This document shows, piece by piece, positions 52,910 through 61,730 of a stretch of 64,000 nt of DNA. Positions within the stretch are counted from its first letter, which is position 1. Each line of letters begins with the position of its first letter. The stretch lies in assembly GCA_002700285.1 (NCBI GenBank), contig PACT01000033.1:1-64000 (forward strand), written 5' to 3'. Both the position numbers and the translations under genes were made by a program. This DNA comes from Crocinitomicaceae bacterium. GTDB lineage: Bacteria; Bacteroidota; Bacteroidia; Flavobacteriales_D; Sanyastnellaceae. The notes under the pieces were generated by a model. That model was not told the origin of the DNA and searched no databases. It saw only the letters and a program-made list of their open reading frames with translations.

Positions 52910-53152
52910 ATGTGGGAGGAGAAAGACAATAAGCTTGTAAGAGAGTATCGTTTCCAAAACTTTGTCGATGCCTTTTCTTTCTTGTCACATGTTGCTGAAT
53001 TGGCAGAAATTCACGCGCATCATCCAACAATCGTCAATACATACAACTACGTGAGACTCGAGTTAAATACCCACGATGCAGGTGGAGTGGTGACAGATAA
53101 GGACAGATCGCTCTCTGTCGATATCGATAAGATTAACATTACAGAACGTTAG
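52910..53152 (+). CDS. Pterin-4a-carbinolamine dehydratase-like protein
   Basis: 80 residues, shorter than most members (about 95-105). The active-site signature is present: EIHAHHPTIVNTYNYVRLEL from about residue 33 to 52, then TH and a distant Asp, matching ExxxHHPxxxxxYxxxxxxxxxTH. The first conserved helix is shortened. PCDs dehydrate 4a-hydroxy-tetrahydropterin to regenerate cofactor for phenylalanine hydroxylase; many bacterial homologues have other or unknown roles, for example with molybdopterin. No hydroxylase gene is here. It directly follows the SirB1-like gene (two bases) and precedes a terminator. Confidence 0.82.
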   Translation: MWEEKDNKLVREYRFQNFVDAFSFLSHVAELAEIHAHHPTIVNTYNYVRLELNTHDAGGVVTDKDRSLSVDIDKINITER

Positions 53153-53157
53153 CGCAC

Positions 53158-53193
53158 AAAAAAAGGGACCCCAAAATGGCATCCCTTTTTTTT
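53158..53193. terminator. Bidirectional terminator after the PCD-like gene
   Basis: A stem of AAAAAAAGGGA (53158-53168) and TCCCTTTTTTTT (53182-53193) with a 13-base loop. It lies between convergent genes (ending at 53152 and 53208), with an A-run on the left arm and a T-run on the right, so it can serve both strands. Confidence 0.85.
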
Positions 53194-53207
53194 AATGTGA
53201 ACTAGAA

Positions 53208-53738
53208 TTACTTGACAGGACTAGCTGCAGGAGCTGCCGGAGTAACGTCAGCCGTGATTGTAAGTATTGTTTGGGCTGGGTCTGTGTTTGCCGTCACTGT
53301 TACTTTCTTCGTTTGCTTGTTTTTCTTTCCCTTAGAATTGAATTTCACTTCAATTTTACCCGTCGCACCTGGCGCGATTGGATCTTTCGGACACTGAGGT
53401 ACAGTACATCCACAAGATCCTTTGCATTTGTCAAGAATGAGTGGTTCAGCACCTGTATTGGTGAATTCAAAATAATGGGTCACGGCATCTCCCTCATCCA
53501 TCACGCCAAAGTCATGTGCGTACTCGTTAAATGAGATTCCGGTCAATGGACCTGCAGGGACTTCAGCGGCCTCCTTTGCTGGGTCAAATTTTCCTGGTTT
53601 CGCATTTGCTGGAGGATCACCTGCTTCTGTTTTTTCATCTTGTGTTTGAATCGGTTTTGATTTCGGTGACTCTTCGGAGCCGCAAGAGAAAAGGATGCAA
53701 GATGCAATAATAGAAACGGCTAATGTTAGCTTTGACAT
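53208..53738 (-). CDS. DUF1573 lipoprotein
   Basis: 176 residues from the ATG at 53738, which places MSKLTLAVSIIASCILFSCGS as a lipoprotein signal with Cys 19 in LFSC. Residues about 20-60 are a low-complexity, charged and Pro-rich linker. The DUF1573 domain (about 62-165) is an immunoglobulin-like fold with YAHDFGVMDEGDAVTHYFEFTNTG, split around residue 75-95, and the Cys-containing CKGSCGC near 104-110, then PIAPGATGKIEVKFN. The function is unknown; such proteins are abundant periplasmic or surface lipoproteins in Bacteroidota. It lies on the opposite strand to the PCD-like gene and 75 bases downstream of the S41 protease gene on the same strand. Confidence 0.9.
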   Translation of the reverse strand: MSKLTLAVSIIASCILFSCGSEESPKSKPIQTQDEKTEAGDPPANAKPGKFDPAKEAAEVPAGPLTGISFNEYAHDFGVMDEGDAVTHYFEFTNTGAEPLILDKCKGSCGCTVPQCPKDPIAPGATGKIEVKFNSKGKKNKQTKKVTVTANTDPAQTILTITADVTPAAPAASPVK

Positions 53739-53812
53739 TTTATGTTGATTAAATGTTATGTATTTGTTTACCAACAAAATTAAGAAATAATGTTGCTAGA
53801 TGTGTCAAGTAT

Positions 53813-55444
53813 TTATCTAAAGGTTTTGTGTGCGAGTTTGCTGTTTTCAAACCTGCCATCGTTCAGGATCTCAATCGCTTCGTTCAATGCTTCATTCAAG
53901 TCCCCAATGACTCTGTAAAATGTCGACTGGCTGTATGTATTTCGGCCTATAAACGCTTTAAGTCGAAGTGTGATAGCCTCTCCTGATATTTCCCAATCCG
54001 CTTCAGGGAATTCAATGGGATCTTCTTCGCTTCCTTTCTCTTGTGCCCAATCTTGAAACGCTTTTATTTCTTTTTCTGAAACAAGATATTGATTCACGAA
54101 ATCGTCCTCAGTAGGGTAATCGGCTTCTATTCTCGCGCGATTTTTGTCTACGAATTCCAATGCATAGCTGCTCATCATTCCCTTGCGAAGTAATTTTCGG
54201 AAGGTGTCGCTATTAGAAGTCGTATCTATAGGTACAAAAACATCAGGAAGAATTCCACCGCCGCCATAGACTGTTCTTTTTTTGATGCGAGTCTCATACT
54301 TGAGTGAGTCGGGGAGGTCTAGAGAGTCTAAACTCATAAGTTCACCACTCTTGTAGCGATCATACTTTTCATTTCGATAAGCATCAACTCCCTCATCATA
54401 TGGCTTCTGAATACATCTTCCAGCAGGCGTGTAGTATTTCTGAACAGTAAGTCGGACCGCACTCCCGTCTCCTAAATCAATGGGGCGTTGTACCAGTCCT
54501 TTCCCAAACGACCTTCTTCCCACAATCAGCCCCCGGTCCCAATCTTGGACAGCTCCGGCGACAATTTCGCTTGCTGAGGCTGATCCATCATCCATCAATA
54601 TGACCAGACGCCCACGCTCGAACAGTCCTTCATATGATGTGTATGTATCCTCTCTGGGAAAGGAACGCCCTTCAGTGTATACAATGAGTTTGTCGTCTGA
54701 AAGGAACTCGTCAGACATGTTAATCGCTGTCCTTAACATTCCTCCTCCATTTCCTTGCAAATCAAGAATAAGATCTTTCATCCCCTTTTCTTTCAACTCT
54801 GACAAAGACGTCCTGAGCTCCTCAAGGGTGGTTTTTGCAAAACGACTGATTTTGATGTAGCCAATTGTGGGTTCTACCATATGCGATGCCACCACACTGA
54901 AAATTGGAATCTTATCTCGTTCAATATTGAATTCAAGAAGGTTTTTTTCACCATCTCTTTTTATGAAGACCTTCACCTCCGTCCCCTTGGGGCCTTTAAG
55001 CAGTCGGATGACATCCTTTGTTGTGACACCAACTCCCGCAACGTATTCCTCTTCCACCTGAACAATTCTGTCCCCGGCTCGAATGCCTAGTTTCTCTGAG
55101 GGGCCTCCTGCAATGGGCGAGACCACCATGATTGTGTCCTTGAAAATATTAAACTGTACACCTATTCCTTCAAAACTGCCATCGAGTGGCTCATTGGCAT
55201 CTTTCAAATCATCCTCTGAGAAATAAACACTGTGCGGGTCAAGTTCTTCAAGCATCTTCTCAATGGCTGTTTCTACAAGCATGTCCATTTCGACACTGTC
55301 CACGTAAAGCCTGTCAAGCATACTTAGAAGCGTACCAAATTTCTTGGCGCCTTGTTGCGCAGTGGTTTGGGATGTGGCAGGACCAGTAGCGAGAATTCCA
55401 ATACAAAGGGAAAATACGAGGGGTATACTGTTCAGTTTTTTCAT
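53813..55444 (-). CDS. S41 C-terminal processing protease (CtpA/Prc-type)
   Basis: 543 residues. A signal peptide (about 1-26), a helical region (30-85), a PDZ domain near 86-175 (SFEGIGVQFNIFKDT, GGPSEKLGIRAGDRI), then the tail-specific protease domain. The catalytic Ser 290 is in DDGSASASEI and the Lys 315 in RSFGKGLVQ, with the expected 25-residue spacing. The last 140 residues form a helical extension that often follows in Bacteroidota CTPs. It cleaves exported proteins at their C-termini in the periplasm. The start is divergent from the S1 protease gene with an 81-bp gap. Confidence 0.93.
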   Translation of the reverse strand: MKKLNSIPLVFSLCIGILATGPATSQTTAQQGAKKFGTLLSMLDRLYVDSVEMDMLVETAIEKMLEELDPHSVYFSEDDLKDANEPLDGSFEGIGVQFNIFKDTIMVVSPIAGGPSEKLGIRAGDRIVQVEEEYVAGVGVTTKDVIRLLKGPKGTEVKVFIKRDGEKNLLEFNIERDKIPIFSVVASHMVEPTIGYIKISRFAKTTLEELRTSLSELKEKGMKDLILDLQGNGGGMLRTAINMSDEFLSDDKLIVYTEGRSFPREDTYTSYEGLFERGRLVILMDDGSASASEIVAGAVQDWDRGLIVGRRSFGKGLVQRPIDLGDGSAVRLTVQKYYTPAGRCIQKPYDEGVDAYRNEKYDRYKSGELMSLDSLDLPDSLKYETRIKKRTVYGGGGILPDVFVPIDTTSNSDTFRKLLRKGMMSSYALEFVDKNRARIEADYPTEDDFVNQYLVSEKEIKAFQDWAQEKGSEEDPIEFPEADWEISGEAITLRLKAFIGRNTYSQSTFYRVIGDLNEALNEAIEILNDGRFENSKLAHKTFR

Positions 55445-55525
55445 GGACGCACAAGTTAGGGGATAGGCGGTTTATGAAATCTGAATTTTTGCTAAATGTT
55501 GTCGATATGAAAGTATCTTTAAGGA

Positions 55526-57193
55526 ATGAAATTAAAACTCGTCTCCAGTGTTTTGTTGTGTCTCGTCATGGGCATGATCTCAAATGTATTCAGTGCTCAA
55601 AATGTGAGTGTGATCGCACCTTTGTTTTCTGACATCGTTGAAAAAGTTGAAAAAGAAGCTGAACTCAACGGGCGTGATATGGCCGGTATCGTGATCGAAT
55701 CTGAAATGGACTTTTTTGATTTTGCGTCATTTGAGGTGTTGGAAAATGGTGTGTCAGAGTGGATACTTGATATAGAGTCAATTGCTGCGTTGGGTTTGTG
55801 TGTTTATTTCAACGACTTTCATATTCCATCAGGAGGGTCCTTGTTGTTTCAATCAGAGGCGGGTGTCTTCTCGACTTTGTATCAGGAGGGTCCAGTCAGG
55901 TCAGAGGAGAACAACGCTCACGGAAGATGGGCCAGCGGTGACATTCCGGGAGATCAAATCAGAATCATTTATAGGCAAGCTGCTTCTTCTATCGGGTCAG
56001 CCAGACTCGGAATCATGGGGATAGGATATTTTGTGAGGGGCGTTTCCCGCGGATCAGACGATTGTGAAGTGGATGTCATGTGTCCAGAAGGTGATTCATG
56101 GCAATGTGAAAGAGACGCAGCAGTAAGGCTTCGTGTCACTCAAGACGGAGGGATTTATTACTGCAGTGGATCCATGGTGAATAATACGGAATATGACTGT
56201 CGTCAGCTCCTTTTAAGTGCGTTCCATTGTGCGGATGCCGTCGATGAAGATGAGTGGGCATACCTCAAGGTGAGGTACAATTATGAATACAATGAGTGTG
56301 GAGGAACAGTGTCGATTAACTCTCATGCCAGAACAGGCGTGATTCCACTGACAAATAGCAACGATGCGTCCAATCAGGGATTTAATGGCTCGGATTTTCT
56401 TCTTGTGGAGGTCGAAGATGCCATTCCTGAGACGTGGAATCCCTTTTATGCTGGATTTGACGCTTCGGGAGAGACGGGTCACATCGGTGTGGGCATTCAT
56501 CATCCAAGTGGAGATCGAAAGAAAATATCAAACTACACAAACCCACTTACTTCATACAATATTGGTGGGGCAGGTTCTCACTGGCGGGTTTATTGGGCAG
56601 CCACGGAAACAAACCACGGCGTCACCGAAGGTGGGTCGTCAGGGTCGCCAATATTCAGTGAAAACCACCACATTGTCGGAACGTTAAGCTCTGGGCTCTC
56701 AGCGTGTGTGAATGGTGGGGCAGGGAACGGAACAGGTCCATATGCACCTGATTTTTATGGTAAAATGAGCTACCATTGGGATGGTCCCAATCCCATTTCC
56801 GCGTCTCAAAAACTCAAAAACTTTCTCGATCCTTCTGGGTCAGGCCAAACAATCGTCAATGGCAGTTATGTCGGTGAAGGTGATCAGCCATGTGGTAATT
56901 TCGGTGCTTGTAGTGCAACTGAAGCGGCGGGCCTTGTTCTTGATTCTCAAGGGTGGTCGATCAGTCCCAATCCAGCTTCTTCTGGAAGTGTAGAAATCAC
57001 CATGCCAACAGGCGCACCACTTGTGGAGCTTCGTGTATATGATGCGAGTGGTCGCTTGTTAGAGAGTCTCATGCCAGATCTCATCTCTGAGTCCCTGTCA
57101 CTCGATGTGTCTCACCTTTCAAAAGGGCTTCATTTCTTTACCGTAAGAACGTCTGATGGGACGTCTTCGACATTGAAACTCGTGATTGATTAA
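55526..57193 (+). CDS. Secreted trypsin-like serine protease with T9SS type A sorting domain
   Basis: 555 residues. A signal peptide at 1-24 (ending NVFSAQ), a propeptide-like region (about 30-195), then a chymotrypsin-fold S1 domain resembling lysyl endopeptidases: His 234 in LLSAFHCAD, Asp 290 in GSDFLLVE and Ser 372 in GGSSGSP. Several Cys are placed for disulfides. The last 75 residues are a type A T9SS domain (SISPNPASSGSVEIT, LRVYDASGRLLESL, LSKGLHFFTVRT), with no gliding domain. It should be processed and released or attached to the outer surface. Substrate specificity cannot be told. Confidence 0.9.
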   Translation: MKLKLVSSVLLCLVMGMISNVFSAQNVSVIAPLFSDIVEKVEKEAELNGRDMAGIVIESEMDFFDFASFEVLENGVSEWILDIESIAALGLCVYFNDFHIPSGGSLLFQSEAGVFSTLYQEGPVRSEENNAHGRWASGDIPGDQIRIIYRQAASSIGSARLGIMGIGYFVRGVSRGSDDCEVDVMCPEGDSWQCERDAAVRLRVTQDGGIYYCSGSMVNNTEYDCRQLLLSAFHCADAVDEDEWAYLKVRYNYEYNECGGTVSINSHARTGVIPLTNSNDASNQGFNGSDFLLVEVEDAIPETWNPFYAGFDASGETGHIGVGIHHPSGDRKKISNYTNPLTSYNIGGAGSHWRVYWAATETNHGVTEGGSSGSPIFSENHHIVGTLSSGLSACVNGGAGNGTGPYAPDFYGKMSYHWDGPNPISASQKLKNFLDPSGSGQTIVNGSYVGEGDQPCGNFGACSATEAAGLVLDSQGWSISPNPASSGSVEITMPTGAPLVELRVYDASGRLLESLMPDLISESLSLDVSHLSKGLHFFTVRTSDGTSSTLKLVID

Positions 57194-57228
57194 TTCTCTA
57201 GAGCTACAACTCATTTTAAATAGCAGGT

Positions 57229-58002
57229 ATGCCAAAACTTCCGAATGAATACAAGTTTTTAGATTTATCTGATTATGGTCGAACTGGTGGTCATTGGATC
57301 GCTAACCAACTTAAGAATACAAGATTCACACCTATTCACGTGACGACCTTGTTTGTTTTTGCAGGACTTTTTGCAATTGTTTGCATGCTCAACGGCTATT
57401 ATAAAGCAGCTGCTTTTTTTATTATACTCAAGTCTGTGATTGATGCTGCGGATGGAGAACTTTCAAGGCTCAATAAAAAACCTTCTTATACAGGTCGCTA
57501 TTATGACTCTATTGCGGACATCATACTTAATTTCTGCTTTCTACTTGCCTTTTGGTATGTGACTGAAATTTCAATAGTCTATATGTTCATTGCATTTTTT
57601 GGGATTCAACTTCAAGGCACTGTGTATAATTATTACTACGTGATTCTCAGAAATGCTGTTCAAGGCGATTCGACGAGTAGAATTTTTGAAGTTGCTGCAC
57701 CCAAAGCCCTTCAAGGAGAGAGTCAACGCACCGTAAATATATTTTATAACATCTACAATGTCTTATATATTGTTTTTGACAAGATCATCTATTATATGGA
57801 TAAAAACGCGAGTGATAGCCCTCCATTTCCCAAATGGTTTATGACTTTAGTGTCATTGTATGGTCTTGGATTTCAGTTGCTATTGATGTCACTTATGCTG
57901 ATCTTAAACCTTCAAGATTATGTGATTCCATTTTTCATTGTTTACTCGATCCTCATATTGGTATTTGTGGGGATTAGAAAACTTTTCATCAAACCGGTCT
58001 GA
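57229..58002 (+). CDS. CDP-alcohol phosphatidyltransferase family protein
   Basis: 257 residues of a membrane protein, with about six hydrophobic helices. The catalytic motif is DAADGELSRLNKKPSYTGRY followed by YDSIAD (about 71-95), matching DGxxARxxxxxxxxGxxxDxxxD except that the Ala before Arg is Ser. Members transfer a phosphoalcohol from CDP to a lipid acceptor (for example phosphatidylglycerophosphate or phosphatidylserine synthases); here the acceptor is unknown. The gene lies 35 bases after the S1 protease gene and converges on mutS2. Confidence 0.85.
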   Translation: MPKLPNEYKFLDLSDYGRTGGHWIANQLKNTRFTPIHVTTLFVFAGLFAIVCMLNGYYKAAAFFIILKSVIDAADGELSRLNKKPSYTGRYYDSIADIILNFCFLLAFWYVTEISIVYMFIAFFGIQLQGTVYNYYYVILRNAVQGDSTSRIFEVAAPKALQGESQRTVNIFYNIYNVLYIVFDKIIYYMDKNASDSPPFPKWFMTLVSLYGLGFQLLLMSLMLILNLQDYVIPFFIVYSILILVFVGIRKLFIKPV

Positions 58003-58073
58003 ATTCGACACAACACTGGAGACAACAGATGTTAGTAGCCGTCGGTGTGTAGTCCCCTTCGGGGTGCCTATGG
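58003..58073. other. Short gap with a CCCC-TTC-GGGG hairpin
   Basis: Between the convergent phosphatidyltransferase and mutS2 genes lies a perfect CCCC-TTC-GGGG stem at 58054-58064, with weaker extra pairing around it. There is no T-run, so a factor-independent terminator is not convincing. Nothing else was recognised here. Confidence 0.3.
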
Positions 58074-60194
58074 CTATTTCAGAAAGGTCAGTTTATTTAT
58101 CCCGACGCGGGTTTTAAAGGCGCCGAACATGACTGTGGCAGTCTTGCCCTGAATGGAGATGACTTCTCCGCGTTCCTTTCCATTGCGGAGTTTGACTGTG
58201 GATCCCTTTTTGATTTCGTCAGACCTGTGGTTTGGTCTCCTTTTGCTCGATTGAATGGAGGCGTTTTTTGCACGCACAGCACTTCTTGCTTTGCGTTGTG
58301 CGGCTTCTTCTTTGCGAGAATTCTCTACCGCAAGAAACTTGTTGATTTCTTCAAGTAGGGCGGTGTTGTTTTTTCCGGGCTTAAAGCGATCAATAAATTG
58401 GCTGAGTTTTTTTCCTCTTGTTATCGCGATGTTAAACGCTTCTGTGGCTTCGTTTAAAGCCACGGATTTCTCTGAAAACTGGGATTTAATTTTACGCGCT
58501 TCCATCGCCGTTTTCTCGGCATCCACTTCAGCCCGAAGTTGTCTGTTCGTGAGTTTGGCCAAATTCGCTTTCCCCTTCTGAAGATCGCCAATAAGTGCGT
58601 CGAGTTCTACTTTTCGGATGTCGAGTTTTGACTTCGCTCTGGCAATCAACGCAGGAGAGATGCCGTTTGTTTCAGCGACTTCGAACGTAAAAGATGAGCC
58701 TGGATTACCTATTTCTAGTTTGAACAAAGGGGCGAGTGTCTCTCGGTTGAATAACATCGACGCATTGATGGCTTGCTTCAGTTCAGCTGCGCGAGATTTG
58801 ATGTTTGCATAATGCGTAGTAATCACTCCGAAAACGCCTCTTTCATAGAGTTCCTCAAAGAAAACTTCAGCGAGTGCGCCACCCAATTCCGGATCTGAAC
58901 CTGTGCCGAACTCATCGAGAAGCAGAAGTGATTTGGCATCAGAAACCTTCAGAAAATGTCTCATGCGACCCAACCGATAGCTGTATGTACTGAGCTGATT
59001 TTCTATGCTTTGGTTGTCACCTATGTCGGTGAGTATGGAATCGAAAAACCCCACTTCCGATTTGGGATCCACCGGGATCAGAAGTCCAGATTGCAGCATG
59101 ACTTGAAGCAGCCCTACTGTTTTCAGGGTAATGCTCTTTCCTCCCGCATTTGGACCTGAAATCACAACGATTCTGCCATGTTTAGAAAGTTGTATCGTTT
59201 GTGGATGTGTTTCTTTCCCCATTGACTGGTGTGTCTGAACGAGAAGCGGGTGGTATGATTCAATGAGGTGTATCCCAGGATGCTTGGTGATTTTTGGCAT
59301 ACATGCATTGAAATCTAGCGAAAGGCGCGTGCGTGCTTGAATCCAGTCGAATTCAATAAGTGCGGTGTGGTAGTTTCGGATCAAGGGAAGGTTCCGTCGT
59401 GCGATTCGCGTAAGTTCCTTCAGAATCCGACGCTTTTCCTTACGCTCGTCATCGCGTAAAATTTCGAGTTCGTGGTTCAATGGAATGATGACCCCCGGCT
59501 CTATAAACGTGATGGTTCCCGCAGTTGAAGATCCCAGAACGTTGCCATTTACACGTCTTTTGTATGTGCTTTCTACCGCCAACGCTCTACGGTTATTTAC
59601 AAACCCCTCACGAATATCTGCAAGCATATCCTTGCTCTGGAGATCTTTCATGACACTGTTGAAGTTTCGGCTAATCTTGCGTCTTAAACCTGTCATTTTC
59701 TCTCGGATGTCGCTTAGAGTGGGGGACGCGTTGTCTGAAATTTGGCCCTTGGCATCAAAAACTTTTGCGATGGGGTCAATGAGGTCTTTTGTGTAGACCA
59801 AATCCTTCTGGATGTCATTCAGTCTTGGATACTCCGCGCGATTGTTTTGAAGGAATTTTACGATTTGATTGACCGTATGGGAGGCCCGTGAAATTTTTGT
59901 AAAGCTCGCTTCGTCAAGGACAGAGTCGCGGATTTCAATCAGTCGAATCTCATTTTGCATTTCTTCAAATTCTAATGCAGGGAAGGGTTCGCCTTCGACT
60001 TTAATACGTCTCAATTCCTCAGTTTCGCTGAGGGTTTTTACAATTGAACGGCGGTTTTTAATCGGCGTGAGCGCCAGGGCCCTAGATTCAGCGGTAGGCT
60101 GAAGCGTTTTTGCTGCCAGCAAGATTCGAATTCTGTCGAATTCAAGATCTGAGGCGACTTGCTCATCGAAATGGAGCATCACATCTTTATTCAT
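58074..60194 (-). CDS. mutS2: MutS2-type protein without Smr domain
   Basis: 706 residues from the ATG at 60194 (MNKDVMLHFDEQVASDLEFD). The core, lever and clamp regions of MutS2 are followed by the ATPase: Walker A GPNAGGKS near 343-350, Walker B LLLLDEFGTGSDP near 427-439 and ITTHYA near 464. The C-terminal part has a coiled coil and ends in a KOW-like beta stretch (KKGSTVKLRNGKERGEVI), with no Smr nuclease domain; B. subtilis MutS2 carries one. MutS2 proteins act on recombination intermediates or collided ribosomes. The start overlaps the miaA stop by eight bases. Confidence 0.88.
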   Translation of the reverse strand: MNKDVMLHFDEQVASDLEFDRIRILLAAKTLQPTAESRALALTPIKNRRSIVKTLSETEELRRIKVEGEPFPALEFEEMQNEIRLIEIRDSVLDEASFTKISRASHTVNQIVKFLQNNRAEYPRLNDIQKDLVYTKDLIDPIAKVFDAKGQISDNASPTLSDIREKMTGLRRKISRNFNSVMKDLQSKDMLADIREGFVNNRRALAVESTYKRRVNGNVLGSSTAGTITFIEPGVIIPLNHELEILRDDERKEKRRILKELTRIARRNLPLIRNYHTALIEFDWIQARTRLSLDFNACMPKITKHPGIHLIESYHPLLVQTHQSMGKETHPQTIQLSKHGRIVVISGPNAGGKSITLKTVGLLQVMLQSGLLIPVDPKSEVGFFDSILTDIGDNQSIENQLSTYSYRLGRMRHFLKVSDAKSLLLLDEFGTGSDPELGGALAEVFFEELYERGVFGVITTHYANIKSRAAELKQAINASMLFNRETLAPLFKLEIGNPGSSFTFEVAETNGISPALIARAKSKLDIRKVELDALIGDLQKGKANLAKLTNRQLRAEVDAEKTAMEARKIKSQFSEKSVALNEATEAFNIAITRGKKLSQFIDRFKPGKNNTALLEEINKFLAVENSRKEEAAQRKARSAVRAKNASIQSSKRRPNHRSDEIKKGSTVKLRNGKERGEVISIQGKTATVMFGAFKTRVGINKLTFLK

Positions 60195-61095
60195 ACTTGG
60201 ATGCGATTTGTTTGCAGTGTTCAAATGCAGATTCTGTTTCTGACCTGTCAAACCACACCACGCGGTCGTCTTTTTTAAACCAGGTCATCTGGCGTTTTGC
60301 AAACTGCCGCGTAGAGACCACAATTCTTACTTCAGCGTCTTCTATAGAACACGCGCCATTGAGGTGGGATATAAGTTCTTTGTACCCGACCGTTCTCAGG
60401 GAATTGCAGTGGGAGAGGTGCATGAGTTTTTTTACTTCCTCCACCCATCCGTTTTCAATCATTGTTTTTGTTCTCTTTGCGATTCTCGTGTTTAATTCTT
60501 CTCGCGGAACGCTCAGTCCTATTTGCAGCAGATCAAATGGCCTTTCTTTCTTATTTTCAGAATGAAAAGAGGAAAAGGGCTTGCCAGTGACCAGACAAAC
60601 TTCCAGCGCCCTCACAACGCGTTGCGGGTTTTTTAAGTCCATCTTAGCGGCATAGGTAGGGTCTAGGATTCGAAGTTCAAATGCAAGCGATTCCACACCG
60701 TCTTTTTCTAATCTCGCATTTAAGATGTCCCTGACTTCCTTGTCATGGGGGAGGTTTCCGAAGCCATCAGTGACTCCCTTGACATACAATCCCGACCCTC
60801 CAACAAGGACGGCGACGTTGTTTTTTGCGAAATATGGTTCCAGGAATCCAATCACATCCTTCTCAAAATCTCCTGCGCTATATAATTCCGGAGGATCTAG
60901 GAAGTCAATGAAATGGTGTTTTACTTGTGCGCGTTCTTGCGATGTCGGGGCGGCTGTTCCGACATTCATTCCCCTGTAAATTTGTCTGGAATCTGCACTG
61001 ATGATTTCCGCTCCGACTTCTTGGGCAACGCGTATTGCGAATGCTGTTTTGCCAACTGCTGTAGGGCCTACGATACAAATGAGGAGTGGTCGCAC
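60187..61095 (-). CDS. miaA: tRNA dimethylallyltransferase
   Basis: 302 residues. MiaA adds an isopentenyl group to A37 of tRNAs that read UNN codons. The P-loop GPTAVGKT at 10-17, the DSRQIYRGMNVGTAAP segment near 35-50 and a central insert domain are intact, as are RVVRALEVCLVTGKPFS near 158-174 and the helical C-terminus (TRQFAKRQMTWFKKD). No zinc finger, as expected in bacteria. It starts eight bases after the pRiA4b-like gene, on the same strand. Confidence 0.95.
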   Translation of the reverse strand: MRPLLICIVGPTAVGKTAFAIRVAQEVGAEIISADSRQIYRGMNVGTAAPTSQERAQVKHHFIDFLDPPELYSAGDFEKDVIGFLEPYFAKNNVAVLVGGSGLYVKGVTDGFGNLPHDKEVRDILNARLEKDGVESLAFELRILDPTYAAKMDLKNPQRVVRALEVCLVTGKPFSSFHSENKKERPFDLLQIGLSVPREELNTRIAKRTKTMIENGWVEEVKKLMHLSHCNSLRTVGYKELISHLNGACSIEDAEVRIVVSTRQFAKRQMTWFKKDDRVVWFDRSETESAFEHCKQIASKYE

Positions 61096-61103
61096 GGTTG
61101 TGA

Positions 61104-61730
61104 TTACATCAATTCGTCTAGGCCATCCAAACTTGCATGGTCCTCACGCCATCCATCATCCTCATCATCTCCACCCGCTTGCGCGTCCAAATAGGCATCA
61201 ATTTCAGGGTCGCCTGTTTTTTCAGGTTTCCCTTCATCTGCGTCCTGCGGATCGCCTTCATCGGGCATCTCAAATCCCATTCCCTCTGCCAGGTCGCCAT
61301 CTTTGCTGTCAAATGAAGGAGGCGTTCCGTGCTCAAAACAAAGTTGGGGATATTCTATGTTGGGTACAGCTGCTTCAAACGATACGGGCTCGATGAAAAA
61401 GCACCACATCCTCAGAAAGTCGTAGATGTATACAGCACGAGAATCAGTGTCTTGTAAAATGGCTTCAACCTTGATGACAGCCATGTCTCCCTCCCCGCCA
61501 ATGTCCATCAAGGAATACTCTTTTCCCTTGTCCCAATTTTCATCACTTTCGAAAAAGGATGCCATTTCACCAGGATTCCATCCGAACGCATCCAGGATGG
61601 CGTTGTGGAAATGCAGCAAGGTCGAGTCTGTGGAGATTTCGATATCCCGGTATACGTCTTGCTCGGTATCTAGAATGACACGAAGCTTTGCAATTTTTGA
61701 TTCTTTCATTTCTGAAGCCATGGTGTTCAA
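61104..61730 (-). CDS. Plasmid pRiA4b ORF-3-like (IS1096 TnpR-like) protein
   Basis: 208 residues. The N-terminal half (about 12-125) matches the pRiA4b ORF-3-like domain: VILDTEQDVYRDIEISTDSTLLHFHNAILDAFGW near 17-50 (shown here as one continuous match region), followed by YIYDFLRMWCFFIE near 97-110. The second half is strongly acidic (Asp/Glu-rich from about 140) and ends DDGWREDHASLDGLDELM. The function is unknown; names in the databases come from neighbours on mobile elements, and this copy sits in a stable operon of tRNA and DNA repair genes. It overlaps the ytxJ stop by four bases. Confidence 0.72.
   Translation of the reverse strand: MNTMASEMKESKIAKLRVILDTEQDVYRDIEISTDSTLLHFHNAILDAFGWNPGEMASFFESDENWDKGKEYSLMDIGGEGDMAVIKVEAILQDTDSRAVYIYDFLRMWCFFIEPVSFEAAVPNIEYPQLCFEHGTPPSFDSKDGDLAEGMGFEMPDEGDPQDADEGKPEKTGDPEIDAYLDAQAGGDDEDDGWREDHASLDGLDELM

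Noticed and set aside
58054-58064. Rho-independent terminator at the CCCC-TTC-GGGG hairpin
   Set aside because: The stem is short and is not followed by a T-run on either strand; kept only as a noted structure.
61104-61730. Insertion sequence remnant
   Set aside because: The database name mentions IS1096, but no transposase, inverted repeats or target duplication is seen, and the gene is embedded in an operon.
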